A program made the translations under genes and the position numbers. DNA of 64,000 bases from Segnochrobactrum spirostomi (GTDB taxonomy: Bacteria > Pseudomonadota > Alphaproteobacteria > Rhizobiales > Segnochrobactraceae), in assembly GCF_009600605.1 (NCBI RefSeq), contig NZ_VWNA01000001.1, forward strand, positions 124,001 through 188,000, in the 5' to 3' direction. Shown one piece after another: positions 25,105 through 35,393 of this stretch. Position 1 is the stretch's first letter. Each line of letters opens with the position of its first letter. A model generated the notes under the pieces. That model was given only the letters and a program-made list of their open reading frames with translations, searched no databases and was not told where the DNA came from.

Positions 25105-26094
25105 ATGGCCATGGCGCGGAAGATGTGGGCGGGATTGGCCGTGGCCGTCGTGGCCTCGCTGGGTGCGGTGTGCCCCAACGCGGCATCGGCCGACGCGTGC
25201 TCCGCCTTGCAGGCCCAAATCAACGCGGCCAACGCGAGCGGAGACCTGCGCCGCGCCGCCGCCCTGTCCGGTCAGATGGCCGCCTGCCATAACCCCAAGG
25301 GGACGCACGCCTCCAAGGGAAAGAAGGTTGCGACCGAGGCCAAGGCGCCGCCCGTCCAGCAGGCCTCTGCCGGAAATCCAATCCAGAACTTCTTCGGGAT
25401 GCTGTTCGGGCAGAAGCCCGCCGAGGCTCCTCAGGCCGAGCCGCCGGCGACGAAGCGCTCCCGCACCACCCAGCGGCGCCCGGAAACGGCGCTCTCGGCG
25501 CCCGTCGGCAGCGGCCCGGCCCACCTCTTGTCGACTAAGAAAGAGAAGGACGAGCCGAAGGAGAGCTTCCGCACGCTCTGCGTGCGCACCTGCGACGGCT
25601 ACTTCTTCCCGATCAGCCCGTCCACCGCCCGGGAGAATTTCGCGCGCGACGCCGAGGCCTGCCACGCTTATTGCCCGGCGTCCGAGGTGAAGCTCTATAT
25701 TCAGCCCGCCGGCCAGCCGTCCGACCCGATGGTGTCCGAAGACGGGCAACCCTACGGGAAGCTTCCCTCGGCCTATCTGTTCCGCACCATCTCGAAGCCG
25801 GGCTGCACCTGTGCTCTGCCGGAGAACGGCGCCTCCGCGACGGCCGCCGAAAAGAACCCGGTCGGGACTCCGGAAGGCGCTGCCCCGCTGGTGCCGGTGG
25901 TGACGATCACACCCGCCAATCTCGACACGGGGACGCCCGCCGCCCCGGTCACCGCCAAGTCCACGACGGCGCCGGCGAGCGCTCCCGCGGCGTCCGCGGC
26001 ACCGGCCGTCGCGTCGCAGCCGGCCACGGCGCCGGCGACTTCGGCACCGCTCAGAATCCGGACAGTCGGGCCGACATATCTGCAGAACCCATAA
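25105..26094 (+). CDS. DUF2865 exported protein
   Basis: 329 residues from ATG 25105 ([10 protein letters not shown]). A signal peptide is followed by [11 protein letters not shown]. The central DUF2865 region is [37 protein letters not shown], with paired cysteines, and a second conserved piece [15 protein letters not shown] follows. The C-terminal 100 residues are a low-complexity Ala/Pro/Thr tail. The function is not known; the family is largely confined to Hyphomicrobiales and presumably works in the periplasm or envelope. The last 44 bp overlap convergent gltX. Confidence 0.88.
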   Translation: MAMARKMWAGLAVAVVASLGAVCPNAASADACSALQAQINAANASGDLRRAAALSGQMAACHNPKGTHASKGKKVATEAKAPPVQQASAGNPIQNFFGMLFGQKPAEAPQAEPPATKRSRTTQRRPETALSAPVGSGPAHLLSTKKEKDEPKESFRTLCVRTCDGYFFPISPSTARENFARDAEACHAYCPASEVKLYIQPAGQPSDPMVSEDGQPYGKLPSAYLFRTISKPGCTCALPENGASATAAEKNPVGTPEGAAPLVPVVTITPANLDTGTPAAPVTAKSTTAPASAPAASAAPAVASQPATAPATSAPLRIRTVGPTYLQNP

Positions 26095-27412
26095 GCGGCA
26101 TCAGCCGCGCGAGTTCGGGGCCGGCGTCGCGCCCGGTGATAGCGCGACGCAAGGGACCGAACAGCGCCTTGCCCTTCGCGCCCGTCCGCGCCGTGATTGC
26201 CTGCGTCCAGCCCTTGAAGGTGGTCTGATCCCACGGCTCCGGGGGCAGGAGTTCGCGCGCCGCGGCGAGGACGGCACGCTCGTCCGCAGCCTCGATCGCG
26301 ACCGGCGGAAGCCGTCCCCGCACGACGTCGCGCCAATCCGCAACCTCGCCGAACTGCCCGAGATTGGCGCGCACGGCCTCCCAGAACGCAGGCCCGAGAT
26401 CGGCATCCAGTGCGGCGAGCCGATCCCGCGCGGCCTCGTAAGGCATCCCGTGCAGCAGCCGAGCATTGAGCCCGTCGAGGTCCGACGGATCGAACCGCGC
26501 CGGTGCCCGGGAGATCTTGTCGAACGAGATCCGTTCCGCGAGCTCTTCGAGCGAAGCGACCGGCTCGACGGCCTCCGCAGAGCCGACCAGCACCGCGAGC
26601 GAGGCGATCGCCATCGGCTCGTAACCCGCCTCGCGCAGGCCTTGCAGCGATAGCGTCCCCGTCCGCTTCGACATCGCCGTGCCGTCGGCGAGAATCAGGA
26701 GATTGTGGTGGCCGAAGGCCGGGACGGGCCCGCCGAGCGCTTCGAACAGCGCGATCTGGACGCCCGTGTTGGTGACGTGATCCTCGCCGCGGACGACGTG
26801 GGTGACGCCGAGGTCGATGTCGTCCACGACCGACGGCAGGGTGTAGAGGAACGTCGCGTCCTCGCGCACCAGGACGGGGTCGGACAGGGAGGCGAGATCG
26901 ACGGTCTGCGGTCCCCGCACGAGGTCGTCCCAGGTCACGGTCCGTGACGTGCCGCCCTCGCCCGACGGCAACAGGAAGCGCCAATGGGGCCGCCGCCCCT
27001 CCGCTGCGAGCGCCGCCCGGGCGGCCTCGTCGAGCTTGAAGCCGGCGCGGTCGTAGATCGGCGGCAGGTGGCGGGCGAGCCGCCGCTTGCGCTGCCGCTC
27101 GAGCTCGTCGGGCGTCTCGTAGCAGCCGTAGAGCAGGCCGCGCTCGCGCAGGCTCTGCGCCGCCGCCTCGTGGCGATCCGCGCGGTCGGACTGGCGGACG
27201 ATCAGATCCGGCTCGATGCCGAGCCAGGCGAGATCCTCGACGATGCCGCGGGCAAACGCCTCGGTGGAGCGCTCGCGATCCGTGTCGTCGAGCCGCAGGA
27301 TGAAGCGGCCTCCGGTGCGGCGCGCGAACAGATAATTGAGCAGCGCCGTGCGGGCGTTGCCGAGGTGGAGACGGCCGGTCGGCGACGGGGCGAAGCGGAC
27401 GATGACGCTCAT
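26051..27412 (-). CDS. gltX: Glutamate-tRNA ligase
   Basis: Class I aminoacyl-tRNA synthetase, 453 residues from the ATG at 27412. HIGH-type motif [17 protein letters not shown] at the N-terminus, and AMSKRTG as the KMSKS counterpart near residue 240. Genomes of this order often have two GltX copies, one charging tRNA-Gln as well, so this one's tRNA range is not settled. Its 3' end overlaps that of the DUF2865 gene. Confidence 0.95.
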   Translation of the reverse strand: MSVIVRFAPSPTGRLHLGNARTALLNYLFARRTGGRFILRLDDTDRERSTEAFARGIVEDLAWLGIEPDLIVRQSDRADRHEAAAQSLRERGLLYGCYETPDELERQRKRRLARHLPPIYDRAGFKLDEAARAALAAEGRRPHWRFLLPSGEGGTSRTVTWDDLVRGPQTVDLASLSDPVLVREDATFLYTLPSVVDDIDLGVTHVVRGEDHVTNTGVQIALFEALGGPVPAFGHHNLLILADGTAMSKRTGTLSLQGLREAGYEPMAIASLAVLVGSAEAVEPVASLEELAERISFDKISRAPARFDPSDLDGLNARLLHGMPYEAARDRLAALDADLGPAFWEAVRANLGQFGEVADWRDVVRGRLPPVAIEAADERAVLAAARELLPPEPWDQTTFKGWTQAITARTGAKGKALFGPLRRAITGRDAGPELARLMPLMGSADMSARLSGF

Positions 27413-27518
27413 GATCGATCGGGCCTGGTGCGGCGACACGGGTCCCGAACCGGGACGGCGAAAGAGCCGTTCCTGTAGACCGCCGACGGCAGGGCCGCAA
27501 TCGCGGAGCGTCGCCGTC

Positions 27519-28352
27519 TCAGGCCGCCCGGCTCTCCGGCGCCGCCGCCGGGTGGAACAGATAGGCGTCCATCATCAGCGCGCCGAACTGGCCGGAGGTA
27601 TGGACCCGCTCCGCCGAGGCCCCCGCCCCCGCCGCGCCGAGTGCGACGTAGAGGGGGAGCAGGTGCTCGTCGGTCGGGTGATTGCGCGCGGCGTGCGGCG
27701 CCTTGGTGCGGTAGGCCAAGAGGTCGTCGACGGCGTTCTGATCGAGCCGATCCGCGACCCAGGCGCTGAACTCCTCCGCCCACGGCTCGTTGGCGGATTC
27801 GAGGGGGCGCATGCCGCCGCGGCGGCGATCGAACACCTCGTTCAGATTGTGGGTCAGCGAGCCCGAGGCCATCACCAGGATGCCTTCGTCGGCGAGACCC
27901 TGCAGCGCCTGCCCGAGGCGATAATGATAAGCCGCATCCTGGCGCGGCTGGATCGAGAGCTGGACGACGGGAATGTCGGCGTCCGGATAGATCAGCGACA
28001 GCGGCACCCAGGTACCGTGATCGAAGCCGCGATCGATGCCGAGCCGGGCATCGAAGCCCGCGGCCGCGATCTGGCGCCCGATCTTCTCGGCGAGCACCGG
28101 GCTTCCCGGCGCCGGATAGACCATCTCGTAAAGTTCACGCTCGAAGCCACCGAAATCATAGATCATTTCGGGCTTCTCATCGGCGATCACGACCGGGACG
28201 GCCGTGGTGAAATGCGCCGAGACGGAGAGGATCGCCTTCGGCCGCGGGAGGGTCGCGGCGAGCCCCTTCATGAAGCGGCGCGCGGGCGACTCGAACAACG
28301 CCATGTTGGGCGAGCCGTGGGAGACGAAGACAGTCGGGAGCATGTGGGCCAT
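27519..28352 (-). CDS. DODA-type extradiol ring-opening dioxygenase
   Basis: 277 residues from ATG 28352 ([19 protein letters not shown] 28343 is the alternative). The LigB-superfamily fold has metal histidines in [25 protein letters not shown] and a C-terminal [20 protein letters not shown]. Relatives open catechol rings such as 4,5-DOPA; several bacterial members have unknown substrates. An AT-free stretch of about 190 bp separates it from the DAHP synthase terminator upstream. Confidence 0.88.
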   Translation of the reverse strand: MAHMLPTVFVSHGSPNMALFESPARRFMKGLAATLPRPKAILSVSAHFTTAVPVVIADEKPEMIYDFGGFERELYEMVYPAPGSPVLAEKIGRQIAAAGFDARLGIDRGFDHGTWVPLSLIYPDADIPVVQLSIQPRQDAAYHYRLGQALQGLADEGILVMASGSLTHNLNEVFDRRRGGMRPLESANEPWAEEFSAWVADRLDQNAVDDLLAYRTKAPHAARNHPTDEHLLPLYVALGAAGAGASAERVHTSGQFGALMMDAYLFHPAAAPESRAA

Positions 28353-28496
28353 CCCAAAGCGGGCAAGGGCCGAAGCCGACGCGGCGCGACCCCTCATTCT
28401 GCTGAGACAGCTAATACGTCGGGCGCAGCGGCACTAGAGAAGGCGGCGGATACACTTCGTCTTCCGGCCGCGAACAGCCCCGCTTCCATAACGAAA

Positions 28497-28520
28497 CGGG
28501 CCCGGATCGCTCCGGGCCCG
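28497..28520 (-). terminator. Intrinsic terminator after the DAHP synthase gene
   Basis: Minus strand CGGGCCCGGA, loop GCGA, TCCGGGCCCG, then TTTCGTT. Ten perfect pairs lie 26 bp after the stop of the class II DAHP synthase gene. Confidence 0.78.
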
Positions 28521-28545
28521 CTGATCGTCGAAACGATGTCGAATG

Positions 28546-29994
28546 TCAGACCGCGACCGCCGCGACCGGACGGGCACCCGCCGCCTTCAGCTCGCGCTCG
28601 CGCTTCAGGTTCTCCGCGAGCAGGAACGCGAGTTCCAGCGCCTGCTCCGCATTGAGGCGCGGGTCGCAGTGGGTGTGGTAGCGGTCCGACAGGTTGTCGG
28701 CGCTGATGGCACGGGCACCGCCGGTGCACTCGGTCACGTTGCGGCCGGTCATCTCGATGTGGATGCCGCCCGCGTGGGTGCCTTCGGCGCGGTGGATCGA
28801 GAAGAACGCCTCGACCTCCCGCAGGATCCGATCGAACGGCCGCGTCTTGTAGCCGTTGAGCGAGATCGTGTTGCCGTGCATCGGATCGCTCGACCACACC
28901 ACGACCTTGCCTTCCCGCCTCACCGCGCGGATCAGCTTCGGCAGGTGTTCCTCGACCTTCTCGGCGCCGAAGCGCGCGATCAGGGTGAGGCGGCCGGGCT
29001 CGTTCTCCGGGTTGAGTAGATCGATCAGCCTGAGGAGATTGTCCGGCTCCAGCGACGGGCCGCACTTGAGACCGAGCGGGTTCTTGACCCCGCGGCAGAA
29101 CTCGATGTGGGCATGGTCCGCCTGCCGGGTGCGGTCGCCGACCCACAGCATGTGGCCGGACGTGGCGTACCAGTCGCCGCTCGTGGAATCCACGCGGGTC
29201 AGCGCCTGCTCGTAGCCGAGCAGCAGCGCCTCGTGGCTGGTGTAGAGGTCGGTCGAACGCAACTGCGGCACGGTGTCGGAATCGATGCCACAGGCCCGCA
29301 TGAAGTTCAGCGTTTCCGTGATCCGCTCGGCCAGCGTCTCATAACGGTGGCTCTGCGGGCTGTCCTTCACGAAGCCGAGCATCCACTGATGCACGTTCTC
29401 GAGGTTGGCGTAGCCGCCCTGGGCGAATGCGCGCAGCAGGTTCAGCGTCGCCGCCGACTGGCGGTAGGCCATCTCGAGGCGCTGCGGGTCCGGGATGCGG
29501 CTCGCCGCCGTGAAGGCGGTGTCGTTGATGATGTCGCCGCGATAGACCGGCAGCTCGACCCCGTCGATCGTCTCGGTCGGGTTCGAGCGCGGCTTCGCGA
29601 ACTGGCCGGCGATGCGGCCGACCTTCACCACCGGCTGCGCGGCGGCATAGGTCAGCACCGCCGCCATCTGGAGGAAGACGCGGAAGAAGTCGCGGATGTT
29701 GTCGGCGTGGTGCTCGGCAAAGGACTCGGCGCAATCGCCGCCCTGGAGCAGAAAACCTTCGCCGGCGGCCACGCCGGCGAGCGCCTTCTTGAGCTTGCGG
29801 GCTTCACCTGCAAACACGAGGGGCGGATAGCTGGCGAGGCGGTTCTCCACGGCTGCAAGCGCATCGGCATCCGGATAATCCGGAACCTGCACGATGGGCT
29901 TCGAACGCCAGGACGCCGGGTTCCAGGCTGCGGAACCGGTCGTCGTGCCCCGGGCGGCGAGCCCGGCGCTGGAGGGGGACCTCGTTTCGGTCAT
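28546..29994 (-). CDS. aroG: Class II 3-deoxy-7-phosphoheptulonate (DAHP) synthase
   Basis: First enzyme of the shikimate pathway: condenses PEP with erythrose 4-phosphate. 482 residues from the ATG at 29994. Plant-type (class II) motifs: [15 protein letters not shown] (about 88-102), [30 protein letters not shown] and GGIHIEMTG. The symbol is given loosely, since class II enzymes are named aroG or aroF in different genomes. A strong terminator follows. Confidence 0.94.
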   Translation of the reverse strand: MTETRSPSSAGLAARGTTTGSAAWNPASWRSKPIVQVPDYPDADALAAVENRLASYPPLVFAGEARKLKKALAGVAAGEGFLLQGGDCAESFAEHHADNIRDFFRVFLQMAAVLTYAAAQPVVKVGRIAGQFAKPRSNPTETIDGVELPVYRGDIINDTAFTAASRIPDPQRLEMAYRQSAATLNLLRAFAQGGYANLENVHQWMLGFVKDSPQSHRYETLAERITETLNFMRACGIDSDTVPQLRSTDLYTSHEALLLGYEQALTRVDSTSGDWYATSGHMLWVGDRTRQADHAHIEFCRGVKNPLGLKCGPSLEPDNLLRLIDLLNPENEPGRLTLIARFGAEKVEEHLPKLIRAVRREGKVVVWSSDPMHGNTISLNGYKTRPFDRILREVEAFFSIHRAEGTHAGGIHIEMTGRNVTECTGGARAISADNLSDRYHTHCDPRLNAEQALELAFLLAENLKRERELKAAGARPVAAVAV

Positions 29995-30135
29995 GACATC
30001 ACCATGAAGACACCCGTGCCCCAAAAAGGCGCACGGTGAGCGCGCCTTATACACAGGTCGGGCTCGCTTGGCCATGCCCGCCCATATGGGGTGTCGCGCA
30101 CGCGTCCGCACCTCCCTGACCATCGCCTTCGCCGC

Positions 30136-30407
30136 CTAAGGGCGGAAACGAGCGGCATGCAGAACGCGGAAAATCCGTATGGCGTCTTCTCCGACGTCGT
30201 AGACGAGGATGTAGTTTGGGTGGACGACCCATTCCCGCGTGCCACTCACGCGCCCGGGTCGGCCGAGGCCCGGATGGGGAGCGAGCAGCCCAACCTCTCC
30301 GAGAAGAGCTCGTCGAGCGCGAGCGCCGCGGCGGGATTGTCTCTCTCGATATAACGGCGGATCTCGGCGCGATCGGTCTGTGCCAAACGCGTCCAGAGCA
30401 CTCTCAA
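30136..30407 (-). pseudogene. ParE/RelE-family toxin, frameshifted
   Basis: Reading from a TTG at 30407 that overlaps the parD stop (TTGA), the first frame gives VLWTRLAQTDRAEIRRYIERDN and ELFSERLG, a ParE-type N-terminus. At about 30308 the frame slips: the continuation LLAPHPGLGRPGRVSGTREW, then VVHPNYILVYDV and RVLHAARFRP, is in another frame and ends at 30136. One missing base after GGTTGGG would account for it. Intact, the toxin would be about 91 residues. It is decayed, or the sequence has an indel. Confidence 0.8.
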
Positions 30408-30680
30408 GACGGCGAGCCGGACAGCTTGCGGCGCATCTCCGCCCGCCATGCCTCGGCCTCGGCCTCGTCCGCGGAAATCAGATCGCCAGCCTTGGCGGCG
30501 TCGAGCCCAAGCGCCACCTCGCGGCGGAACCACGAGTCGTAGGCTTCGTCTTCTCGCTGCCGCCGAACGACCTCGCGCATGTAATCACGAAGGAGTTGGG
30601 CACCGCTTCGGTCCCTGCTCTTCGCCGCAGGCCGCTTTCAACTCGGGATCGAGACGAAAGGTGAAGGTCGCCTCGGACAC
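30404..30680 (-). pseudogene. ParD-type antitoxin, frameshifted
   Basis: From the GTG at 30680 the product begins VSEATFTFRLDPELKAAC, a ribbon-helix-helix antitoxin start. The frame then slips near 30624, and the remainder (AKSRDRSGAQLLRDYMREVV, then REDEAYDSWFRREV and DEAEAEAWRAEMRRKL) lies in a second frame ending at 30404. Relative to typical ParD, a few residues at the junction are also missing. Both members of the pair being broken argues for real decay, though indel errors remain possible. Confidence 0.78.
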
Positions 30681-30711
30681 GGTCGGGCCTCCTGCGTTAC
30701 CGCGCACCGCG

Positions 30712-30722
30712 TGTGTAACACA
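30712..30722. promoter_or_regulatory. Palindrome upstream of the parDE remnant
   Basis: TGTGT-A-ACACA, perfect, about 32 bp before the parD start. ParD-type proteins repress their own operon by binding short palindromes, so this is a candidate operator left over from the intact module. Confidence 0.45.
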
Positions 30723-30776
30723 TTCCGGCAGCAGGCGCTCGATCCCGCCCAGCGGCGCGGCCCTGCCCCGCCGCCT

Positions 30777-32159
30777 TCAGCCCTCGGCCTTGCGCCAGCG
30801 CTCGGTCACGGTCCGCATCGTCACGAGTTCTTCGGCGGCCGTCGGGTGGAGCGCCATGGTGGTGTCGAAATCGGCCTTGGTGGCGCCGAGGCGCACCGTG
30901 ATGCCGAGGATCTGGGCCATCTCGCCCGCCGACGCGCCGAGGATGTGGGCGCCGAGGACCCGATCGGTCTCGCCGTCGACGATGAGCTTCATGAACATCC
31001 GCTCGTCCCGCCCCGAGAGCGTATGCAGCATCGGGCGGAAGCGCGTCTTGTAGATGTCGAGGGCGGTGAAGCGGGCCTTCGCCTCGGCCTCGGTGAGGCC
31101 GACCGTCCCGATCTCGGGCTGCGAGAACACCGCCGTCGGGATGAGCGCGTGATCGACCACCACCGGCTTGTTGCCGAACACGGTATCGGCGAAGGCGTGG
31201 CCTTCGCGGATCGCGACCGGGGTGAGGTTGACGCGGTCGGTGACGTCGCCGACCGCATAGATCGAGGGCACGCTCGAGCGCGACTGCGCATCGACGATCA
31301 CGGCGCCGTTCGGCGACAGCGCGACGCCGGCCGTCTCCAGCCCGAGGCCGGCGGTGTACGGTCGCCGGCCGATCGCATAGAGGACCTGATCGACCTCCAG
31401 GGTCCGCCCCTGCATGGTCGTCACGGTGAGACCGTCCGCGGTCTTCTCGATCGAGGCGACGTTGTCGCCGCATTCGATGGTGATGCCGCGCTTGGTCATC
31501 TCCTCGTGGAGATAGGTGCGCAGGTCGTCGTCGAACCCGCGCAGGATCTGCTCACCACGATAGAGCAGCGTCGTCTCGGAGCCGAGTCCGTGGAAAATGC
31601 CGGCGAACTCCACGGCGATATAACCGCCGCCGACGACCAGCACCCGCTCGGGCAGCTTTTCGAGGTGGAACGCCTCGTTCGAGGTGATGACGTGCTCGAT
31701 GCCGGGCACCGACGGGTCGAGATAAGGCGCGCCACCGGTCGCGACGAGGATGATCCGCGCAGTGACCGTGCGGCCCTCGGGCTCGAGCCGCACGCTGTTC
31801 GGCCCGGTGACGACGGCGCGCGAACGGATCAGTTCGGCGCCGGCGGCCTCCAGATTGCGCGCGTAGGCGCCCGAAAGGCGCTCGATCTCGCGGTCCTTGT
31901 TGGCGATCAGCGTCGGCCAATCGAAGGAGACGCCGCGGCTCTGCCAGCCGAAGCCGACCGAATCCTCGAACGCGTCCGCGAAATGGGACGCGTAGACGAG
32001 GAGCTTCTTCGGAACGCAGCCGCGGATCACGCAGGTGCCGCCGGGACGATATTCCTCGGCGACAGCCACACGCGCACCATAGCCCGCCGCGATGCGCCCC
32101 GCGCGAACGCCGCCCGACCCCGCGCCGATGACGAAGAGGTCGTAATCGAATTCCGTCAT
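30777..32159 (-). CDS. gor: Glutathione-disulfide reductase
   Basis: FAD and NADPH flavoenzyme reducing GSSG. 460 residues. N-terminal FAD motif VIGAGSGGVRAGRIAA, redox disulfide in GGTCVIRGCVPKKL (about 42-55), NAD(P) motif VVGGGYIAVEFAGIF and a C-terminal dimer-interface histidine in TMALHPTAAEELVTM. The HPTAAEE ending separates Gor from other members. It lies upstream of, and on the same strand as, the decayed toxin pair and may share no regulation with it. Confidence 0.96.
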   Translation of the reverse strand: MTEFDYDLFVIGAGSGGVRAGRIAAGYGARVAVAEEYRPGGTCVIRGCVPKKLLVYASHFADAFEDSVGFGWQSRGVSFDWPTLIANKDREIERLSGAYARNLEAAGAELIRSRAVVTGPNSVRLEPEGRTVTARIILVATGGAPYLDPSVPGIEHVITSNEAFHLEKLPERVLVVGGGYIAVEFAGIFHGLGSETTLLYRGEQILRGFDDDLRTYLHEEMTKRGITIECGDNVASIEKTADGLTVTTMQGRTLEVDQVLYAIGRRPYTAGLGLETAGVALSPNGAVIVDAQSRSSVPSIYAVGDVTDRVNLTPVAIREGHAFADTVFGNKPVVVDHALIPTAVFSQPEIGTVGLTEAEAKARFTALDIYKTRFRPMLHTLSGRDERMFMKLIVDGETDRVLGAHILGASAGEMAQILGITVRLGATKADFDTTMALHPTAAEELVTMRTVTERWRKAEG

Positions 32160-32202
32160 GCCTTGGTCCCGTCCGCCGCGCGCATCGACCTGCGCGTGGA
32201 CC

Positions 32203-32760
32203 TCAGAGCTTGTAGCCGCGCTTCAGCATCTGCTCGCGAACGCGGGTCACCATCTCGGTCGAGATCTGGTCGCCCCACTGCTTCGCCGCGCCGACGGACA
32301 GCGCCAGGATCTCGGCGCTGAGGTCCGAGAGCTTCTTGCCGACCGGCGAGTTGTAGAAGGCCACGATCTGGCGCAGCTCGTCCTCGGAGAAGCGGCGAGC
32401 CCAGATCTTCTCCAGCGTCTCGTCGAGCGCGCGACGCTTCGGGGCGAGGCCGATCGCGACCTCCTGCGTCACTTCCTCGATCTGAGGCGTCAGCGCGGGG
32501 TTCGAGCGGATGAACAGCGTCCGGGTCTGGTCGGCGACGACGGGCAGGATGTTGTCGAAGCCGGTGGCCGACTTGGAAGCATCGATCGCCTGCTGCGCCA
32601 GCGCCAGATGCTCCTTCGTGAAGGTCTCCTGGTCGTCGGCGGTCGGCTGGCCCTGCGTTTTGGTCTGCGCCTCGGCGGCCGGAGCGAAGCCCCAGGCGGC
32701 GCCGAGCACCACGAGCCCCATCGCCAGCGGCGTCAGGCGACGGAACGTCGGGAAGGTCAT
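32203..32760 (-). CDS. DUF2059 exported protein
   Basis: 185 residues. Signal peptide of about 31 residues (LAMGLVVLGAAWGFAPAAEAQT), then a helical DUF2059 domain with WARRFSEDELRQIVAFYNSPVGKKL, the conserved core. Function in the family is unknown and it is probably periplasmic. It lies 44 bp downstream of rpiA on the same strand and may be co-transcribed with rpiA and gor, as in several Hyphomicrobiales. Confidence 0.9.
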   Translation of the reverse strand: MTFPTFRRLTPLAMGLVVLGAAWGFAPAAEAQTKTQGQPTADDQETFTKEHLALAQQAIDASKSATGFDNILPVVADQTRTLFIRSNPALTPQIEEVTQEVAIGLAPKRRALDETLEKIWARRFSEDELRQIVAFYNSPVGKKLSDLSAEILALSVGAAKQWGDQISTEMVTRVREQMLKRGYKL

Positions 32761-32800
32761 GGTCGTCTCCTATCGTTATTCGGACACGGGCGCGAAACTC

Positions 32801-33502
32801 TTACGCCCGAATGATCTCGGTTCCCTCTGGGCGGGCGACGTAGGCGATCGCGGCCATCCGCACGAAAAGACCGTGCTCAACGACGCCGGGAATCGTGTGC
32901 AGTACCTCGCTCAGCCGCTCTGGGTCTGAAATGCGGCCGAATGAGGCGTCGAGAATGAAATGCCCGCCGTCGGTGACGTAAGGACCGCCGTCGGCGCCCT
33001 TGCGCAGGGCGAGCGGGCCGTCGAGCGACAGCGCGCGGGCGGCCGTCTCGATGGCGCGCGTCGTCGCGCCGAGGCCGAACGGCACCACCTCGATCGGCAG
33101 CGGGAAGCGGCCGAGCGTCTCGACGACCTTCGAGGCATCGGCGATGACGACGAAGCGCTTGGCGGCAGAGGCGACGATCTTCTCGCGCAGCAGCGCCCCG
33201 CCGCCGCCCTTGATGAGGGCGAGGCCAGGCCCGATCTCGTCGGCGCCGTCGATGGCGACGTCGAGCTCGGGCGTCTCCTCGAGCGTCGAGAGACGGATGC
33301 CGAGCGACCCGGCGAGGGCCGCCGTACGCTCGGAGGTCGGGACGCCGATGATCTCGAGACCGGCCGCGACCCGCTCGGCGAGCGCATGGATGAAGGCGTT
33401 CGCCGTCGATCCGGTGCCGATGCCGAGCTTCATGCCCGGCTTCACCTCGTCGAGGGCGGCGATCGCCGCCAGCCGCTTCAGATCTTCGCTGTCGTGCGCC
33501 AC
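32801..33502 (-). CDS. rpiA: Ribose-5-phosphate isomerase A
   Basis: Interconverts ribose 5-phosphate and ribulose 5-phosphate. 233 residues. Substrate and catalytic loops: [13 protein letters not shown] (about 26-38), [11 protein letters not shown] with the catalytic aspartates, and [14 protein letters not shown] with the catalytic lysine/glutamate. Its stop is 41 bp before the start of the DUF2059 gene, and gabD ends 8 bp before its start. Confidence 0.96.
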   Translation of the reverse strand: MAHDSEDLKRLAAIAALDEVKPGMKLGIGTGSTANAFIHALAERVAAGLEIIGVPTSERTAALAGSLGIRLSTLEETPELDVAIDGADEIGPGLALIKGGGGALLREKIVASAAKRFVVIADASKVVETLGRFPLPIEVVPFGLGATTRAIETAARALSLDGPLALRKGADGGPYVTDGGHFILDASFGRISDPERLSEVLHTIPGVVEHGLFVRMAAIAYVARPEGTEIIRA

Positions 33503-33509
33503 GCGCCCC

Positions 33510-34958
33510 TCACCGATCCAGGCCGGACATCAGCATGTATTTGAGATCGACATATTCGTCGATGCCGTGGGTCGAGCCTTCACGGCCGATCCCCGACTGC
33601 TTGACACCGCCGAACGGCGCCACCTCGCTGGAGATCAGGCCGGAATTGATGCCGACCATGCCATATTCGAGACCTTCGGCCACGCGCCAGATGCGGCCGA
33701 CGTCACGGCTGTAGAAATAGGCGGCGAGACCGAACTCGGTCGCGTTCGCGTATTCGATGACCTCGTCTTCCGTCTCGAAGCGGAACAGCGGGGCCACCGG
33801 GCCGAACGTTTCCTCGCGGGCGACCGCCATCTCCTGGGTGACGCCGGTCAGCACGGTCGGTTCGAAGAAGGTGCCGCCGAGGGCATGGCGCTTGCCGCCG
33901 AGCTTGACGGTCGCGCCCTTGGCGAGCGCGTCGGCGACGTGCGATTCGACCTTCTCGATCGCCTCGTCGTTGATGAGCGGGCCCTGCTCGACGCCGGCTT
34001 CGAGGCCGTTGCCGACCTTCATCTTGGCGACGGCTTCCGTGAGCTTCTCGGCGAAGACGTCATAGACGCCGGCCTGAACATAGAGCCGGTTCGCGCAGAC
34101 GCAGGTCTGGCCCATGTTGCGGTACTTCGAGGCGAGCGCGCCCTGCACCGCCGCGTCGAGATCGGCGTCGTCAAACACGATGAACGGCGCATTGCCGCCG
34201 AGTTCGAGGCCGACGCGCTTCACCGTCGACGAGGCCTGCTTCATCAAGAGACGACCGATCTCGGTCGATCCCGTGAAGGTGATCGCGGCGACGTCGGGGT
34301 TCTCGGTCAGCACCTTGCCGATCGCCGGCGGGTTGCCGGTGATGACGTTGAAGACGCCGTCGGGCAGGCCGGCGCGGGCGCCGAGCTCGGCGATCGCAAG
34401 GGCCGTCAGCGGGGTTTCGCCGGCGGGCTTCAGCACGAACGTGCAGCCGACCGCGAGCGCGGGGCCGCACTTGCGGGTGATCATCGCCGCCGGGAAGTTC
34501 CACGGCGTGATCGCGCCGACGACGCCGACCGGCTGGCGGATGCAGACAATGCGGGAATCGGCCCGGAAGGTCGGGATCGTCTCACCGTTCACCCGCTTCG
34601 CTTCCTCGGCGAAGAACTCGATGAAGGACGCGGCATAATCGATCTCGCCGCGGGCCTCGGCGAGCGGCTTGCCCTGCTCGGAGGTCAGGATCAGCGCCAG
34701 ATCTTCCTTGTGCTCGATCATCAGATCGAACCAGCGGCGGAGGATGCGCGACCGCTCCTTGGCGAGCTTGCGCGACCACGTCTTGAAAGCGCGTTTGGCG
34801 GCGGCGACCGCGGCGGTCGCCTCGTCGGCGCCGAGTTCCGGAACGCGGGCGATCACTTCGCCTGTCGCCGGGTTGGTGACCGCGACGGAGGGTTGGCCGA
34901 CCCATTTGCCATCGATGAAGCACTGTTCCTTCAGCAGTCCAGAATCACGGAGCTGCAT
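33510..34958 (-). CDS. gabD: NAD(P)-dependent succinate-semialdehyde dehydrogenase
   Basis: Oxidises succinic semialdehyde to succinate (GABA shunt). 482 residues, aldehyde-dehydrogenase fold. Cofactor loop [12 protein letters not shown], catalytic Glu in [18 protein letters not shown] and catalytic Cys in [14 protein letters not shown], whose extra cysteine two residues on is typical of GabD. C-terminal [21 protein letters not shown]. Substrate is inferred from overall GabD-like motifs. Confidence 0.93.
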   Translation of the reverse strand: MQLRDSGLLKEQCFIDGKWVGQPSVAVTNPATGEVIARVPELGADEATAAVAAAKRAFKTWSRKLAKERSRILRRWFDLMIEHKEDLALILTSEQGKPLAEARGEIDYAASFIEFFAEEAKRVNGETIPTFRADSRIVCIRQPVGVVGAITPWNFPAAMITRKCGPALAVGCTFVLKPAGETPLTALAIAELGARAGLPDGVFNVITGNPPAIGKVLTENPDVAAITFTGSTEIGRLLMKQASSTVKRVGLELGGNAPFIVFDDADLDAAVQGALASKYRNMGQTCVCANRLYVQAGVYDVFAEKLTEAVAKMKVGNGLEAGVEQGPLINDEAIEKVESHVADALAKGATVKLGGKRHALGGTFFEPTVLTGVTQEMAVAREETFGPVAPLFRFETEDEVIEYANATEFGLAAYFYSRDVGRIWRVAEGLEYGMVGINSGLISSEVAPFGGVKQSGIGREGSTHGIDEYVDLKYMLMSGLDR

Positions 34959-35393
34959 GATCGATCTCCTTCGGGTCAGCCACTGATGTCCGCGCCGCGC
35001 GGGCGTGCCCCGGCGAAGCCGCGAACGAAACGAGCGGGATAGGGTCGAGTTGGCGTGCCCGCCCCCACGCCGAGTGGGTGCTTACCACGGCCGATGGGGA
35101 CTGGCCAACCGGCAGCAACGCCGCGCATCGAGCAGCCAACGCAAGGACGGCGCGATCACCGTGCCATATCCGAGCGCCGTTCACGGACAGTGGACAGCCT
35201 CGCCGTGGCGCGAAGCCGAGCGTAACGAAGCCGGTTCAGATTGACACGCGCCGACGCCAAAGCAACATTTGGCAATACAAGACCTATGGCAGGCGAAGGC
35301 CATCCGGCCGCTGTTTAGAATACAGTATCAGTATATTTCTCCATCGACTTCTAGCCGCGGGCAAGGGGCGCCGCGGGTAATATGCGGGGGCAT
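34959..35393. other. 435-bp intergenic region, no gene recognised
   Basis: I see no convincing gene or RNA. TTGACA at 35241-35246 is a possible -35 box for the autotransporter, but only weak -10 candidates follow. The part from about 35310 to 35345 is AT-rich and could hold its promoter. The rest is GC-rich and unstructured to the eye. Confidence 0.5.
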
